A DNA stretch of 64,000 nucleotides from Candidatus Gastranaerophilales bacterium (GTDB taxonomy: Bacteria > Cyanobacteriota > Vampirovibrionia > Gastranaerophilales > Gastranaerophilaceae). The stretch covers positions 372,001-436,000 of the forward strand of contig CANQJT010000001.1 of NCBI GenBank assembly GCA_947624325.1. The letters run 5' to 3'. Within the stretch, counting starts at the first letter, position 1. Every line of letters begins with the position of its first letter. The notes beneath the pieces were generated by a model. The model saw nothing but the letters and a program-made list of their open reading frames with translations, made no database searches and was not told the origin of the DNA. Positions 27,045 through 35,619 of the stretch are shown piece by piece. A program made the position numbers and the translations under genes.

Positions 27045-27519
27045 AATCATTCAACAAATTATCGGATTTAGAAGAATTAACAGCTAACTTGTCGCAACGT
27101 TCATTAAATTCATGCCCGTTATGACCTTTTACCCAGAATAGCTTAATATCATGAGGTTTCATTGCATTTAAAAGCCTTTGCCACAAATCAACATTTTTAA
27201 CAGGTTTTTTACCTGCAGTTTTCCAATTATTTTTTTGCCAGTTATCAATCCATTTTTGTTCAAAGGCATCTATAAAATACTTACTGTCGGAATAAATATC
27301 AACCCTGCAAGGTTTTTTAAGAGCCTCAAGCCCTATAATAACAGCCATTAATTCCATTCGGTTATTTGTTGTATTATCATAACCTTGAGTCAATTCCTTT
27401 TCGTGATACTTATCAGTTTTATCTTTATACCTTAAAATGCATCCATAACCGCCCCTGCCGGGGTTACCGCTGCAAGCTCCGTCTGTATACATTTCTACTG
27501 TTAATTTCTCATCGGACAT
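27034..27519 (-). CDS. rnhA: Ribonuclease HI
   Basis: A 161-residue enzyme that cuts the RNA strand of RNA-DNA hybrids. The four carboxylates appear in order: [11 protein letters not shown] (Asp), NNRMELMAV (Glu), [12 protein letters not shown] (Asp), and [15 protein letters not shown] (His and final Asp). The WQRLL and WVKGHNG stretches are typical of type 1 enzymes. Length is normal. Convergent with the upstream SFGK gene. Confidence 0.96.
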   Translation of the reverse strand: MSDEKLTVEMYTDGACSGNPGRGGYGCILRYKDKTDKYHEKELTQGYDNTTNNRMELMAVIIGLEALKKPCRVDIYSDSKYFIDAFEQKWIDNWQKNNWKTAGKKPVKNVDLWQRLLNAMKPHDIKLFWVKGHNGHEFNERCDKLAVNSSKSDNLLNDFNS

Positions 27520-27650
27520 ATAAAAATACTAAAACCTATTTGAATTTCAGTCAAGAAAGTTATTGTTAAATAAATTTAATAATTATCTGTATAAATTAAA
27601 GTTATTTTACGTTTTGCCGATAAATAAAAAAGTAAAGTGCAGGAATTTCT

Positions 27651-28835
27651 ATGTCTTCAATTAATTTTTCAGGAATAAATAACAGTAACCAAGATATTAA
27701 ATATCAAAATAATATTGCAGATAATAAGTTTGATATTGAAGATATCAGCATTTTGTATACAACTGAAAAAGAAGAGAAAGAAAGAACAACATTTGATGAA
27801 ACATTTGACGAAACAAATGTTGAAAAAGATGAAGACGGAGCTAAATTTTTAAAAGGGTTGCAGGACAATAAAGAAAGCCTTTGTAAAGATTTAGGACTCA
27901 GTGATGATGAATATGATGCACTAAGTTTTATTGCACTCGGATTAGCAAGCCAAGAAACAGGCATGGGCAATGAACACGGTTATAAAGAAGAAAACAAGGG
28001 AATTGGCAAATTATTCCGTACAATAGGGAAATATATAGATTATTTAACCGGCGGAAAATCAGCCTCATCAGGTCTTACCCAAATGAAAATATATGATTTC
28101 TTGGAAGGAAATCAAATATCAGACGAAAAAAAAGCTTTGTTAAAAAAATACGGCATAGATGCAAAGTCTGCAGCCAAAGATAATTTATTTGATAATCCCG
28201 ATAAATCAGCCATAGCAACAATGATTGTATTAACTTCAATAGCTGAAAACTACGGAAATTACAAAAATACATTAAATGAAAAACATAACGAAATTGCGGA
28301 AAAATATAGTTCAAAATTTTCTGAAGATGAACTTTACAAAAAAGGTCAAACAGTTATGGGTGATATTTCAAATGTATATCAAAATGCAGATGACGAAGAA
28401 AAAGTTAAAATAAGAGAAACTCTCAAACAAGTTATGCTCTCAGAAAATGACAGTATTAAAGGACAAAAAGGTGTTGATGACGAGTATAATGAAGAACTCC
28501 AAATACAAGAACTGAATAAAATTCTTTCAAAATACGGAATTAATTTTACTAAAGATAATTTAGAATATATAAGATTTTATTTGTCAGCCCCCGGTAATGA
28601 AATGAATATAACAGAATACTGCGCCTATGCTTGGAACAAAGGTACAGGGGCAACAGGAATGCAATTTGACAGAATGCTTGCCGATAAAATAGGTACAATT
28701 CTTTCTAACCCCGAAGATTTTGATTATGACCAATTTACCGTAAATGTAGCAACTCTTGCAGATAAATATGCAGAGCAATCTACAGAAGGCAACGGAATAG
28801 ATACAATTAATTCCGCATTAAAAAAATTTGAATAA
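27651..28835 (+). CDS. Lysozyme-like (lytic transglycosylase-like) protein
   Basis: A 394-residue protein beginning MSSINFSGINN, an N-terminal motif related to the SFG type. After an acidic region, residues 91-105 (FIALGLASQETGMG) and 136-147 (SASSGLTQMKIY) resemble the catalytic Glu motif and the A-x-GLMQ motif of SLT-type lysozyme folds, with Glu102 as candidate acid. Residues 190-240 continue as helices. The C-terminal half is acidic, helical and unknown. Lacking a signal peptide, it would need another export route to reach peptidoglycan. The domain call is by motif only. Confidence 0.55.
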   Translation: MSSINFSGINNSNQDIKYQNNIADNKFDIEDISILYTTEKEEKERTTFDETFDETNVEKDEDGAKFLKGLQDNKESLCKDLGLSDDEYDALSFIALGLASQETGMGNEHGYKEENKGIGKLFRTIGKYIDYLTGGKSASSGLTQMKIYDFLEGNQISDEKKALLKKYGIDAKSAAKDNLFDNPDKSAIATMIVLTSIAENYGNYKNTLNEKHNEIAEKYSSKFSEDELYKKGQTVMGDISNVYQNADDEEKVKIRETLKQVMLSENDSIKGQKGVDDEYNEELQIQELNKILSKYGINFTKDNLEYIRFYLSAPGNEMNITEYCAYAWNKGTGATGMQFDRMLADKIGTILSNPEDFDYDQFTVNVATLADKYAEQSTEGNGIDTINSALKKFE

Positions 28836-28855
28836 TTATATTTAATTTTTATTTA

Positions 28856-29248
28856 TTAGTGACAACTATGTCCTTCACTATGGTGATGACAGTGATGATG
28901 ATCACTTCCTTCACCACCGCAGGAATTTTCACCTGTTTCCAGTGTATTTGATAAATATTTTTCTATTACTTCTCTAATCGGCAATTCAGGACATCCTGAA
29001 ATTACTTCAATACCGTTTTCAATAAATGACATCAATGGTCTTGCGCCCATTCCGCCTGCTAAAACTTTGCTTACCCCCTGATTTGCTATCCAATTTGTGC
29101 TATGGCAGGAAATCCCCTCTTCTGGTATTTTTTCTTCAATGTTTAATATTTCTTTTGTTGCGAGGTTAACTTCTGCGATTGTAAATGAATCACAATGCCC
29201 ATAATGAGCACATAATTTACCTTCACTTGTCGGAATACAAATTTTCAT
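28856..29248 (-). CDS. NifX/NifB-like dinitrogenase cofactor family protein with His-rich tail
   Basis: A 130-residue protein. The start is the ATG giving MKICIPTSEG; a longer frame would run into the tRNA-Ser gene. MKICIPTS, AHYGHCDSFTI and VLAGGMGARPL match the NifX/NafY/IssA-type iron-sulfur or FeMo cofactor binding fold. The tail GSDHHHCHHHSEGHSCH is a dense metal-binding segment. No nitrogenase genes are here, so a role in iron-sulfur or metal handling is more likely than nitrogen fixation. Confidence 0.85.
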   Translation of the reverse strand: MKICIPTSEGKLCAHYGHCDSFTIAEVNLATKEILNIEEKIPEEGISCHSTNWIANQGVSKVLAGGMGARPLMSFIENGIEVISGCPELPIREVIEKYLSNTLETGENSCGGEGSDHHHCHHHSEGHSCH

Positions 29249-29267
29249 AGTTTTCTCCTTATAAATA

Positions 29268-29292
29268 CAAAAAGAGCCGATAGGCTCTTTTA
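29268..29292 (-). terminator. Terminator of tRNA-Ser
   Basis: AAAAGAGCC / GGCTCTTTT stem with GATA loop. On the minus strand it follows the tRNA and is followed by Ts. It separates the tRNA from the NifX-like gene. Confidence 0.8.
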
Positions 29293-29294
29293 AA

Positions 29295-29384
29295 TGGAGG
29301 AAGAAGTGGGATTCGAACCCACGGTACGCTCGCACGTACGACGGTTTTCAAGACCGCTCCATTCAACCGCTCTGGCACTCTTCC
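29295..29384 (-). tRNA. tRNA-Ser (anticodon UGA)
   Basis: A 90-base gene on the minus strand. Acceptor GGAAGAG pairs with TTCTTCC, and CCA is encoded at the end. The anticodon arm has CTTGAAAAC, giving TGA. A long variable arm (GTACGTGCGAGCGTAC) marks a class II tRNA. The T arm is GTGGGTTCGAATCCCAC. The base before CCA is T, where bacterial tRNA-Ser usually has G. Confidence 0.95.
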
Positions 29385-29430
29385 AAAACTTAATTATATA
29401 CTAATAAAAAATAATTCGATTGTAAACCCC

Positions 29431-30321
29431 CTAAAATTTATATCTTCCGTTTTTTATATCATTTAATACAAATTCAATTATTTGCTGTTTATATAATTTT
29501 ACCTGATTATTTCCGTTAGTAATTATTTCAAAAGCTTTTTCAACATCGTCCGTATTATAATCATTAAATGGGAAATCCTTTAAAAGTGTTCTTACCTGCT
29601 TTATTTCTTCTTCGTTCAAAAATCTTTTTAACAAATCCACCTTAACATATTCGGCTTCATCTGTCATAATCTGCTGAGTTTCTTTAACATCTGTCAATCT
29701 GATATTATGCATACGATATTTACACAATATTTCATCTAAATTAGCAATCAAACCGCCTTTTAAAATAAATTGCTTATACAATTCGTAATCCTGAGAACAT
29801 CTGTAATTTATATTATAATTAATGTTATTTTTTTCTGCAAAAAGCCTATCATACATAATAGATGAATGACATAAAGGATTATAAAACGTCATTACAAAAT
29901 CAAGTATTTCAGGTTCATTATAAAAAACCCAGGCAGGTCTCACATTTTCCCCAAAAGTTTCAATATGAGTTCCTAATAATTTTATATCAGGATTTTTATC
30001 TAAAAATTGTATTTGTTTTTCAAATTTATCTTTAAAAATAATATCATCATCATCTACATGTGCTATATATTTCCCCACTGCAAGGTTTTGCCCGAGATGA
30101 TTACAATAAGAGCAGTTACCGTTTTTATTATTTCTGTATACTTTTAACCTTTTATCATTAATGTCTTTTAAAATATTATAAGTGTCATCATCAGAAAAAT
30201 CGTCAATAATTATGTACTCAAAATCAGTAAAAGAAGAATTTAATACCGATTCAATCGTTTCCATAAATATATGCGCTCTGTTACGAGTGGGCATTACTAT
30301 TGATAAATATGGTTTACTCAT
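29431..30321 (-). CDS. Family 2 glycosyltransferase
   Basis: A 296-residue cytoplasmic enzyme of the GT-A fold. LSIVMPTRNRAHIFMETIES is the N-terminal GT2 motif, FEYIIIDDFSDDDT follows, and HVDDDDIIFKDKFEKQ is the DxD metal/nucleotide-sugar site. The C-terminal part is helical. It probably adds a sugar to a surface polysaccharide or glycoprotein. It stands alone, so neighbours do not reveal the acceptor. Confidence 0.9.
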   Translation of the reverse strand: MSKPYLSIVMPTRNRAHIFMETIESVLNSSFTDFEYIIIDDFSDDDTYNILKDINDKRLKVYRNNKNGNCSYCNHLGQNLAVGKYIAHVDDDDIIFKDKFEKQIQFLDKNPDIKLLGTHIETFGENVRPAWVFYNEPEILDFVMTFYNPLCHSSIMYDRLFAEKNNINYNINYRCSQDYELYKQFILKGGLIANLDEILCKYRMHNIRLTDVKETQQIMTDEAEYVKVDLLKRFLNEEEIKQVRTLLKDFPFNDYNTDDVEKAFEIITNGNNQVKLYKQQIIEFVLNDIKNGRYKF

Positions 30322-30458
30322 AAATATATTTTAACATATTACAAAAAAGATTTATATTTAATAAAAAATTAAATATAAATCTTCCCCCTATGTAACTGCA
30401 ATTTTTTTTGCTTAGTTGTCGTACTTTAGACATACCTGCTTAAAATTTAATAAAAAGA

Positions 30459-31142
30459 CTATATAATATTTTCTTTTATTGCTTTAACCGCCGCTTGAAC
30501 TCTGTCATCAACGCATAATTTTTGCAATATACTGCACACATGTGCTTTAGCAGTATGCACACTAACAATCAATTCTTTAGCAATTTCCGTATTACTCTTT
30601 CCTTTAACAAGATGTTTTAATACCTCAAGTTCTCTTTCAGTTAATTGAGCTCTTGCATCCTGAACTTCAGTAGAATGAATAAGAGTAACATTTTCAGGTT
30701 TGGGAAAGAAATTTAAAGCTGCGGAAGATACACCTGCATCAACCCAGCAGGCGCCTTCCGAAACATTCCTTATAACTTCCGATAAAGTTTCAGGTGTAAT
30801 ATCTTTCAAACAATATGCATTTGCCCCGGCACCCAACGCAGCAATTACTTCATCATTTCTTTCATGAGAAGTTAAAACAATAATTTTTGATGAAGTTGCT
30901 TTTTCCTTTAATTTTATTGTTGCTTCAAGACCATTCATGCCCGGAAGCCCCAAATCCATAAGAACAACATCAGGTTTAAGGTCTTCAACTAATTTTATCC
31001 CTTCTGCCGCATCCTCTGCTTCACCTACTACATTTATATGTTTATATTCATTTAAAGTTGATTTTAAACCGACACGGGTTAGTTTATAATCTTCAATAAT
31101 AACAACTCGGACTACGTCCTTTTTATCCATTACTTCAGCCAC
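30459..31142 (-). CDS. NarL/FixJ-type response regulator (orphan)
   Basis: A 227-residue protein started at GTG after AGAGGAAGG. The receiver domain has acidic VVIIEDYK, phospho-acceptor VVLMDLGLPGMNG, IIVLTSHE and YCLKD. The C-terminal LuxR helix-turn-helix is LTERELEVLKHLVKGKSNTE with VHTAKAHV. No histidine kinase is adjacent. The receiver-to-HTH linker contains ACWVDAGVSSAALNFF. Copy 1 of the intergenic repeat lies upstream in the same orientation. Confidence 0.93.
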   Translation of the reverse strand: MAEVMDKKDVVRVVIIEDYKLTRVGLKSTLNEYKHINVVGEAEDAAEGIKLVEDLKPDVVLMDLGLPGMNGLEATIKLKEKATSSKIIVLTSHERNDEVIAALGAGANAYCLKDITPETLSEVIRNVSEGACWVDAGVSSAALNFFPKPENVTLIHSTEVQDARAQLTERELEVLKHLVKGKSNTEIAKELIVSVHTAKAHVCSILQKLCVDDRVQAAVKAIKENII

Positions 31143-31260
31143 AGCAGAACCTTCCTCTCTGATTACTATTTACGTTTTTTAACAAAATAACATTAAAACA
31201 AATAATACCGATACGAAATTAACCGCCTGACTAATTTATTATTAGCCTGGTGGGGGAAAT

Positions 31261-31489
31261 TAAATTGTCCGAACAAAATTTTACGATAAGCCACGAAGTG
31301 GTATGAGTAAAATTTTGAGAGTGGCATATTGAAAAGGTGAGCACTCGTACAGCGACGAGGATCGAAATTTCGGACGGACGCAAGTCCGGTAAGCGAGGGT
31401 GAAGCGAGTGCAAGACGAAGTCGAACGAGCGACAATCCCGAGCGAAAAAATTTCAAGACTGTCGGTGGCAGAGTGCGACACTAGATTAA
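31261..31489 (-). repeat. Structured intergenic repeat, copy 1 (full length, 229 bases)
   Basis: Read on the minus strand, this segment starts TTAATCTAGTGTCGCACTC and ends near TTTTGTTCGG. Its outer parts are nearly identical to 52919-53046. It is visibly richer in G and C than its surroundings. Internal hairpins include CTCGT/ACGAG and TAAAATTTTG palindromic arms around CCAC-N3-GTGG. The section 31361-31462 (102 bases) is absent from copy 2 and contains a CGGAC/GTCCG hairpin. Overlapping open frames here have no ribosome site and look spurious. The gene-free interval 31143-31504 contains only this element and the leader of the response regulator. Confidence 0.82.
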
Positions 31490-31504
31490 ATAATCAGCAA
31501 GATA

Positions 31505-31984
31505 TTACTTACTTTTCTTTTTATCTTTTCCTATACAAAAAACATCACAAAAAAGAACTTTTATTGCATTAATACCAAGTAATACACCTGCTAATTTACC
31601 TATTTTTTTAGTTGCTAATGCTATTACAGATAAACCTATTACGGGAAGTTCATTTAATAAAGTCTTTCCGAACCCTGAACAATAACCTTTTGTCCTATAA
31701 TACGGATGATAGAATGAGAAATTTTTCTGTATATCATACCAAATTCGTTTTAGTTTATTTACGGTAGCACTGTTTTTATCTGAGGATTTGAATTGTTTAT
31801 ATTGATTAAAATACCTGTCCGCAGTTGAATCTACATCAGTAGATAATGCTTTAATTTTTCCGTTAACATGAGAGTCATAAACAACGGCAGCAAGACTTGC
31901 TACACCTAAAGTTTTGGAAATAATCCCCATAGGTTTTTGTGAAATATTTTTTAATGAATTTGTTAATGCTGCTACCTTTGACAT
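31505..31984 (-). CDS. Unknown protein with hydrophobic segments (159 residues)
   Basis: Not recognised. AAAGGTAAG precedes the ATG. Two hydrophobic stretches lie at about 19-37 (GIISKTLGVASLAAVVYDS) and 110-150 (ELPVIGLSVIALATKKIGK and ILGINAIKVLFC type), with a basic aromatic middle (FSFYHPYYRTKGYC) and a lysine tail. It may associate with membranes. It lies 38 bases after the helical-repeat protein gene on the same strand, probably in one operon. Confidence 0.6.
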   Translation of the reverse strand: MSKVAALTNSLKNISQKPMGIISKTLGVASLAAVVYDSHVNGKIKALSTDVDSTADRYFNQYKQFKSSDKNSATVNKLKRIWYDIQKNFSFYHPYYRTKGYCSGFGKTLLNELPVIGLSVIALATKKIGKLAGVLLGINAIKVLFCDVFCIGKDKKKSK

Positions 31985-32022
31985 ATTACTTACCTTTAAT
32001 TTCTTTTACAATTTTTATTCCT

Positions 32023-32814
32023 TTAACTTTGTTTCCTTACCGCTTTTAAAAGTGCACTGGATGCTGTTTTGGCTTCTTGTCCGTATACTTTATCTGACTT
32101 TGTTAAATTTTCAAGCAGTTTAAGTGTATTTTTATCACCTGCCGCTACATCTGCCGCAACCGGTGACATTGCGAGTAACCTGTTGCTTGCATTAGGATCT
32201 TGTAGTGCAATATTTAATAAAGCTGTTAAAGCAGGATCTTTTTGTCTTGAAGAATCCTCTTCAAATCTGTTTATTAAATCTTCAATACCTTGTCTTCTTA
32301 TGTTTGAATTTGAATTTGTTAAATAGCTTTCAAGCATTTTTATATAATCATTTGTTAACGGAACAATATTTTTCTTTTGTTTATCATTTTCTTCGGTTTT
32401 CTGCTCTGAAGAAGCTGATTTATCATTTTCGTAAGCTGACATCGGAGCAGCTGCAGAAACTTGCTGTTGATTTCCGTCTGTTGAATTTGATTGATTTGAG
32501 TTTACGATTTGCGTAGCTGCAGGATATGTCATCTGCGGTGTTGCAGAATAATTGTACGGTCCGTAGCAGGTATTAGTTGAAGGGCCGCCGTAACCTGAAG
32601 GATTGTATATATAAATATTTACACCTGATGCAGCTTGTTTTTGATTAGGATCATATATTGATGACTGCGGATATTGGTATATTGATGAACAAGCAGGAGT
32701 TACGGCAACAGTTTGTCCTCCTGTTGTATTTACGGCAGGAGTATATTGTTGAACACCTGCAGGGTTCAACAAATTAGCATTTTGCAGCTGATTTGTTTGA
32801 GTGACTTCATTCAT
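32023..32814 (-). CDS. Low-complexity plus helical-repeat protein (263 residues)
   Basis: Residues 1-130 are low-complexity and rich in Gln, Asn, Tyr, Pro, Ser and Thr, with several PxxY-like patches (YQYPQSSIYDPNQ). Residues 145-260 are helical with HEAT-like pattern: YIKMLESYLTNSNSNIRRQG, ALLNIALQDPNASNRLLAM and LKLLENLTK. There is no signal peptide. A scaffold or binding role is possible. No family name is supported. Confidence 0.65.
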   Translation of the reverse strand: MNEVTQTNQLQNANLLNPAGVQQYTPAVNTTGGQTVAVTPACSSIYQYPQSSIYDPNQKQAASGVNIYIYNPSGYGGPSTNTCYGPYNYSATPQMTYPAATQIVNSNQSNSTDGNQQQVSAAAPMSAYENDKSASSEQKTEENDKQKKNIVPLTNDYIKMLESYLTNSNSNIRRQGIEDLINRFEEDSSRQKDPALTALLNIALQDPNASNRLLAMSPVAADVAAGDKNTLKLLENLTKSDKVYGQEAKTASSALLKAVRKQS

Positions 32815-32959
32815 ATGTATACCTATTTCTCACATATTAATAAACAACTATAATTAAAAAAACATGCTAGTTTAGAAGTAAATTTTAATTTTTTGTAACA
32901 TTGTTTTTCTTATACTTATACACAAAATCCATGTTAAAATTATAGTCGGGAGAATTTAT

Positions 32960-33391
32960 ATGGAAAAAATTATTATCGGTTGTGATCACGCAGGATATCA
33001 ATTAAAAAATAAAATTATTGAAAAACTTAAAGAACAAGGCTATGAAGTTTTTGATAACGGTTGTTATTCAACCGAGCCTACAGATTATCCCGTTATAGCA
33101 AAACAAACGGCTGAAAAAGTAGCTTCCAAAGAATTTGACAGAGGCATTCTAATTTGCGGAAGCGGTGTAGGAATGTGTATTACAGCAAATAAAGTTAAAA
33201 ATATCAGGGCTGTCGTATGCTCGGATACAACAACCGCAAAGTTTTCACGGCTGCATAATAATTCTAATATTTTATGTCTCGGACAAAGAATTGTTGGCGA
33301 ATATCTTGCTTATGATATTTGTGATATTTGGTTAAATACTAAATTTGAAGCGGAAAGACATCTTAGAAGAATTGAACTTATTGAATCTTAG
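32960..33391 (+). CDS. rpiB: Ribose-5-phosphate isomerase B
   Basis: A 143-residue enzyme that interconverts ribose-5-phosphate and ribulose-5-phosphate in the pentose phosphate pathway. IIGCDHAGYQLK at the N-terminus, RGILICGSGVGMCITANK with the catalytic Cys, and RLHNNSNILCLGQR are diagnostic. Its 3' end overlaps the convergent REC-STAS gene by 14 bases. Confidence 0.96.
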   Translation: MEKIIIGCDHAGYQLKNKIIEKLKEQGYEVFDNGCYSTEPTDYPVIAKQTAEKVASKEFDRGILICGSGVGMCITANKVKNIRAVVCSDTTTAKFSRLHNNSNILCLGQRIVGEYLAYDICDIWLNTKFEAERHLRRIELIES

Positions 33392-34283
33392 ATTCTTCCA
33401 TTATTAAAGATACCGCATCTTCAATAGAATTTTTATAAGGAATTACATCTTCCAAGTATGCAAACGAAAGTGCTTCTCTGACTTTTAATGATGGATTTAC
33501 TATTACAAATTTTCCGCCATTTTCTGCACATATTTTATAAATATCGGCAAAAATATACACATTATCATTATCAAATGCGGTTATTTCTTTTAAATCAAAT
33601 AACACATGCTTTATACCGGTATATATTGATGTATTTATATTTTTTATTAATTCATCAAAAACTTTTGTTTCATTAAATCTTTTAATAATATATGAAGCAA
33701 TATCATTATTTATTGTATACCTTGTAAATGCAGTGTTTTTATCAATTTGAAAAGAAGTGCTTATAAATTTTAATAATTTTGAATGCCAATTCGCATCTTT
33801 TTGAATATAAAAATCCGCACCTAATTCATAACTGTGCTCTATTAATGCAGAATCATCAGTTCCTGAAATAACAACTATTTTAAAATCAAGATTATTTTCT
33901 TTTCGTTTATTAACGGCAGCCTCTATCAAATCAAAACCGTCCGAGCTGTCGGGCATGAATAAATCAAATATTACACAATCAAAATGAGTTTTCTGCATTT
34001 CTTTTAATGCTTCATCCTTATGTCTTGCAACGGAAGGTGTTATTCCAATTCTTTTTAATACAGTACTCAACTGATATATTGACAATTCTAAATCATCAGC
34101 AATTAATATTCTTTTATTTTCCAACGTATCTACTTTAACTCCGCTGGAAAAAGAATATATTTTCCTTTCGATTGCAATTAAAGCTTCAGATATATCTTTT
34201 TCGGATATATTTTCAAGTGATTTTTTATAATCCATTGAAGCCAATTCAAATATTTTATTAACTTGTTCTTCCGATATATTCAT
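33378..34283 (-). CDS. Response receiver fused to a STAS-like domain
   Basis: A 301-residue protein. The ATG after GGTGG is preferred to a GTG 9 bases upstream. A helical N-terminus (1-55) precedes a receiver domain: ILIADDLELS, phospho-acceptor VIFDLFMPD, ISGTDD and YIQKDA. Residues about 205-295 (HVLFDLKEITAFDNDNVYIF, GGKFVIVNPS, ALSFAYLEDVIPY) have the alternating strand-helix layout of STAS domains (anti-sigma antagonist family). It may tie a phosphorelay to partner switching. No kinase or sigma factor is nearby. Confidence 0.75.
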   Translation of the reverse strand: MNISEEQVNKIFELASMDYKKSLENISEKDISEALIAIERKIYSFSSGVKVDTLENKRILIADDLELSIYQLSTVLKRIGITPSVARHKDEALKEMQKTHFDCVIFDLFMPDSSDGFDLIEAAVNKRKENNLDFKIVVISGTDDSALIEHSYELGADFYIQKDANWHSKLLKFISTSFQIDKNTAFTRYTINNDIASYIIKRFNETKVFDELIKNINTSIYTGIKHVLFDLKEITAFDNDNVYIFADIYKICAENGGKFVIVNPSLKVREALSFAYLEDVIPYKNSIEDAVSLIMEESKIQ

Positions 34284-34438
34284 TATTACCACCGCTTATA
34301 GTTAGATAATATCAAATGCCGATATTTTTTTCAATATAAAATTCATTACGATTACTGGCAAAAAATATTTTTTAGTGTTTTAATATTATTGTAGATTTTG
34401 TATTAACAATATATTACCCTGGGGAATTAAAATTAAGC

Positions 34439-35617
34439 ATGAAAAAGAGTTTTTATTTTAAATTATTTACATTTACTTTTATATTTTTTATTTCAGCTAT
34501 AAGTGTTTTTGCGGAGCAGATAAATTCTTTAAACAGAATTGTTATTCAGCCTATTAACGGCAATGAATACACTTTAAATTTTTTATTTGATTCTAACTAC
34601 ACAGGCAAAGCCTTTTTACAAAAAAACGGGAATAACGGTTATTATATTTTCCTTCCTGATACAATTCTTTCTTCAAAAAATGCAAATATTACATACTCAA
34701 ACTTAAGCGATAAAAGAAATATTCAATTTGATGTTGAAACAAAACCCATTTTAAAAGGAAATACTCAAACTAATTATACAAAAGTTAATGTTTACATGAA
34801 TGATAATTATAAAATTAAACTTACTTCGGGATTAAAATCAGATTACCATCCGTTTTTAAATACCTTAAAGAAAATAGGTGCTTGTTTCTTATTTATATTA
34901 CTTTTAGTTTCATTTGCCGGCTTCATTATATCGAAATTTATAAAACACGTACTTAATAATACAGAATCGAACAGTTATACATCCTTCCCCGTTAATTTTA
35001 ATTCAACATATAACTTAACTTTAAATGAAGCAATAAATAATTCCGAAAATAAAACTCAACGAATAATTATCCCTCGTAAAACTTTGAAAAATTCATTTTC
35101 CTCAACAGCAGAAAATAAATTTGATTGTTTTAATATTGAAACAAATTCAAAATTAAACGGAAATACATATGAAATAAAAAGCAATTTAAATCAAACTTCC
35201 AATTTATTAAACGACAAATCAAATACAGTAAAATTAAAACACACCAACCCGATTACAAAAACACAAAATATAGAAGAATCAGAATTATCAATTCCTGTTG
35301 TTGATGATGTTGTTAATACAAATAACAATAATGAAGAAGAAAAAGATTCAAATAAACCTGAAATTTTATCAATTTTAAAATTAACGCCAAATAAAGGTTT
35401 TTATTTAATATCAGATGAAAACTCATTTAAATTATTAGGGTATATCAACAAACATTTATTCCTGCTTGAAAAATTTAAAGATTTATCTCAAATAAATCTA
35501 CAGGCAAGGTATTATGATCAAAGCGGAAAAAATGATATTTACATAGTAAGACTTGATAAATACAAAGCAATGATAGAAATTTCCGATTCTTCAATGAAAG
35601 AATTGGCTAAAATATAA
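34439..35617 (+). CDS. Exported or membrane-anchored unknown protein (392 residues)
   Basis: Not recognised. A signal peptide spans about 1-25 (FTFIFFISAISVFA). A beta-rich extracytoplasmic part (30-135) resembles AMIN-type small beta domains only loosely. A membrane helix lies at 142-165 (IGACFLFILLLVSFAGFII), followed by a long polar Asn/Thr/Lys-rich region and a small globular C-terminus (about 310-392). It lies 2 bases before the solute-binding protein gene, so they are co-transcribed. Confidence 0.62.
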   Translation: MKKSFYFKLFTFTFIFFISAISVFAEQINSLNRIVIQPINGNEYTLNFLFDSNYTGKAFLQKNGNNGYYIFLPDTILSSKNANITYSNLSDKRNIQFDVETKPILKGNTQTNYTKVNVYMNDNYKIKLTSGLKSDYHPFLNTLKKIGACFLFILLLVSFAGFIISKFIKHVLNNTESNSYTSFPVNFNSTYNLTLNEAINNSENKTQRIIIPRKTLKNSFSSTAENKFDCFNIETNSKLNGNTYEIKSNLNQTSNLLNDKSNTVKLKHTNPITKTQNIEESELSIPVVDDVVNTNNNNEEEKDSNKPEILSILKLTPNKGFYLISDENSFKLLGYINKHLFLLEKFKDLSQINLQARYYDQSGKNDIYIVRLDKYKAMIEISDSSMKELAKI

Positions 35618-35619
35618 TA

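Noticed and set aside
28856-29248. Nitrogen-fixation function for the NifX-like gene
   Set aside because: No nif structural or cofactor genes occur nearby, and this family is common in bacteria that do not fix nitrogen.
28856-29335. Longer NifX-like protein with 29 extra N-terminal residues
   Set aside because: The extension would read through the terminator and into tRNA-Ser; the ATG at 29248 gives the conserved N-terminus.
31193-31481. Three overlapping open frames inside repeat copy 1
   Set aside because: They overlap each other in different frames, lack ribosome sites and follow the higher GC of the repeat; the structured repeat explains them.
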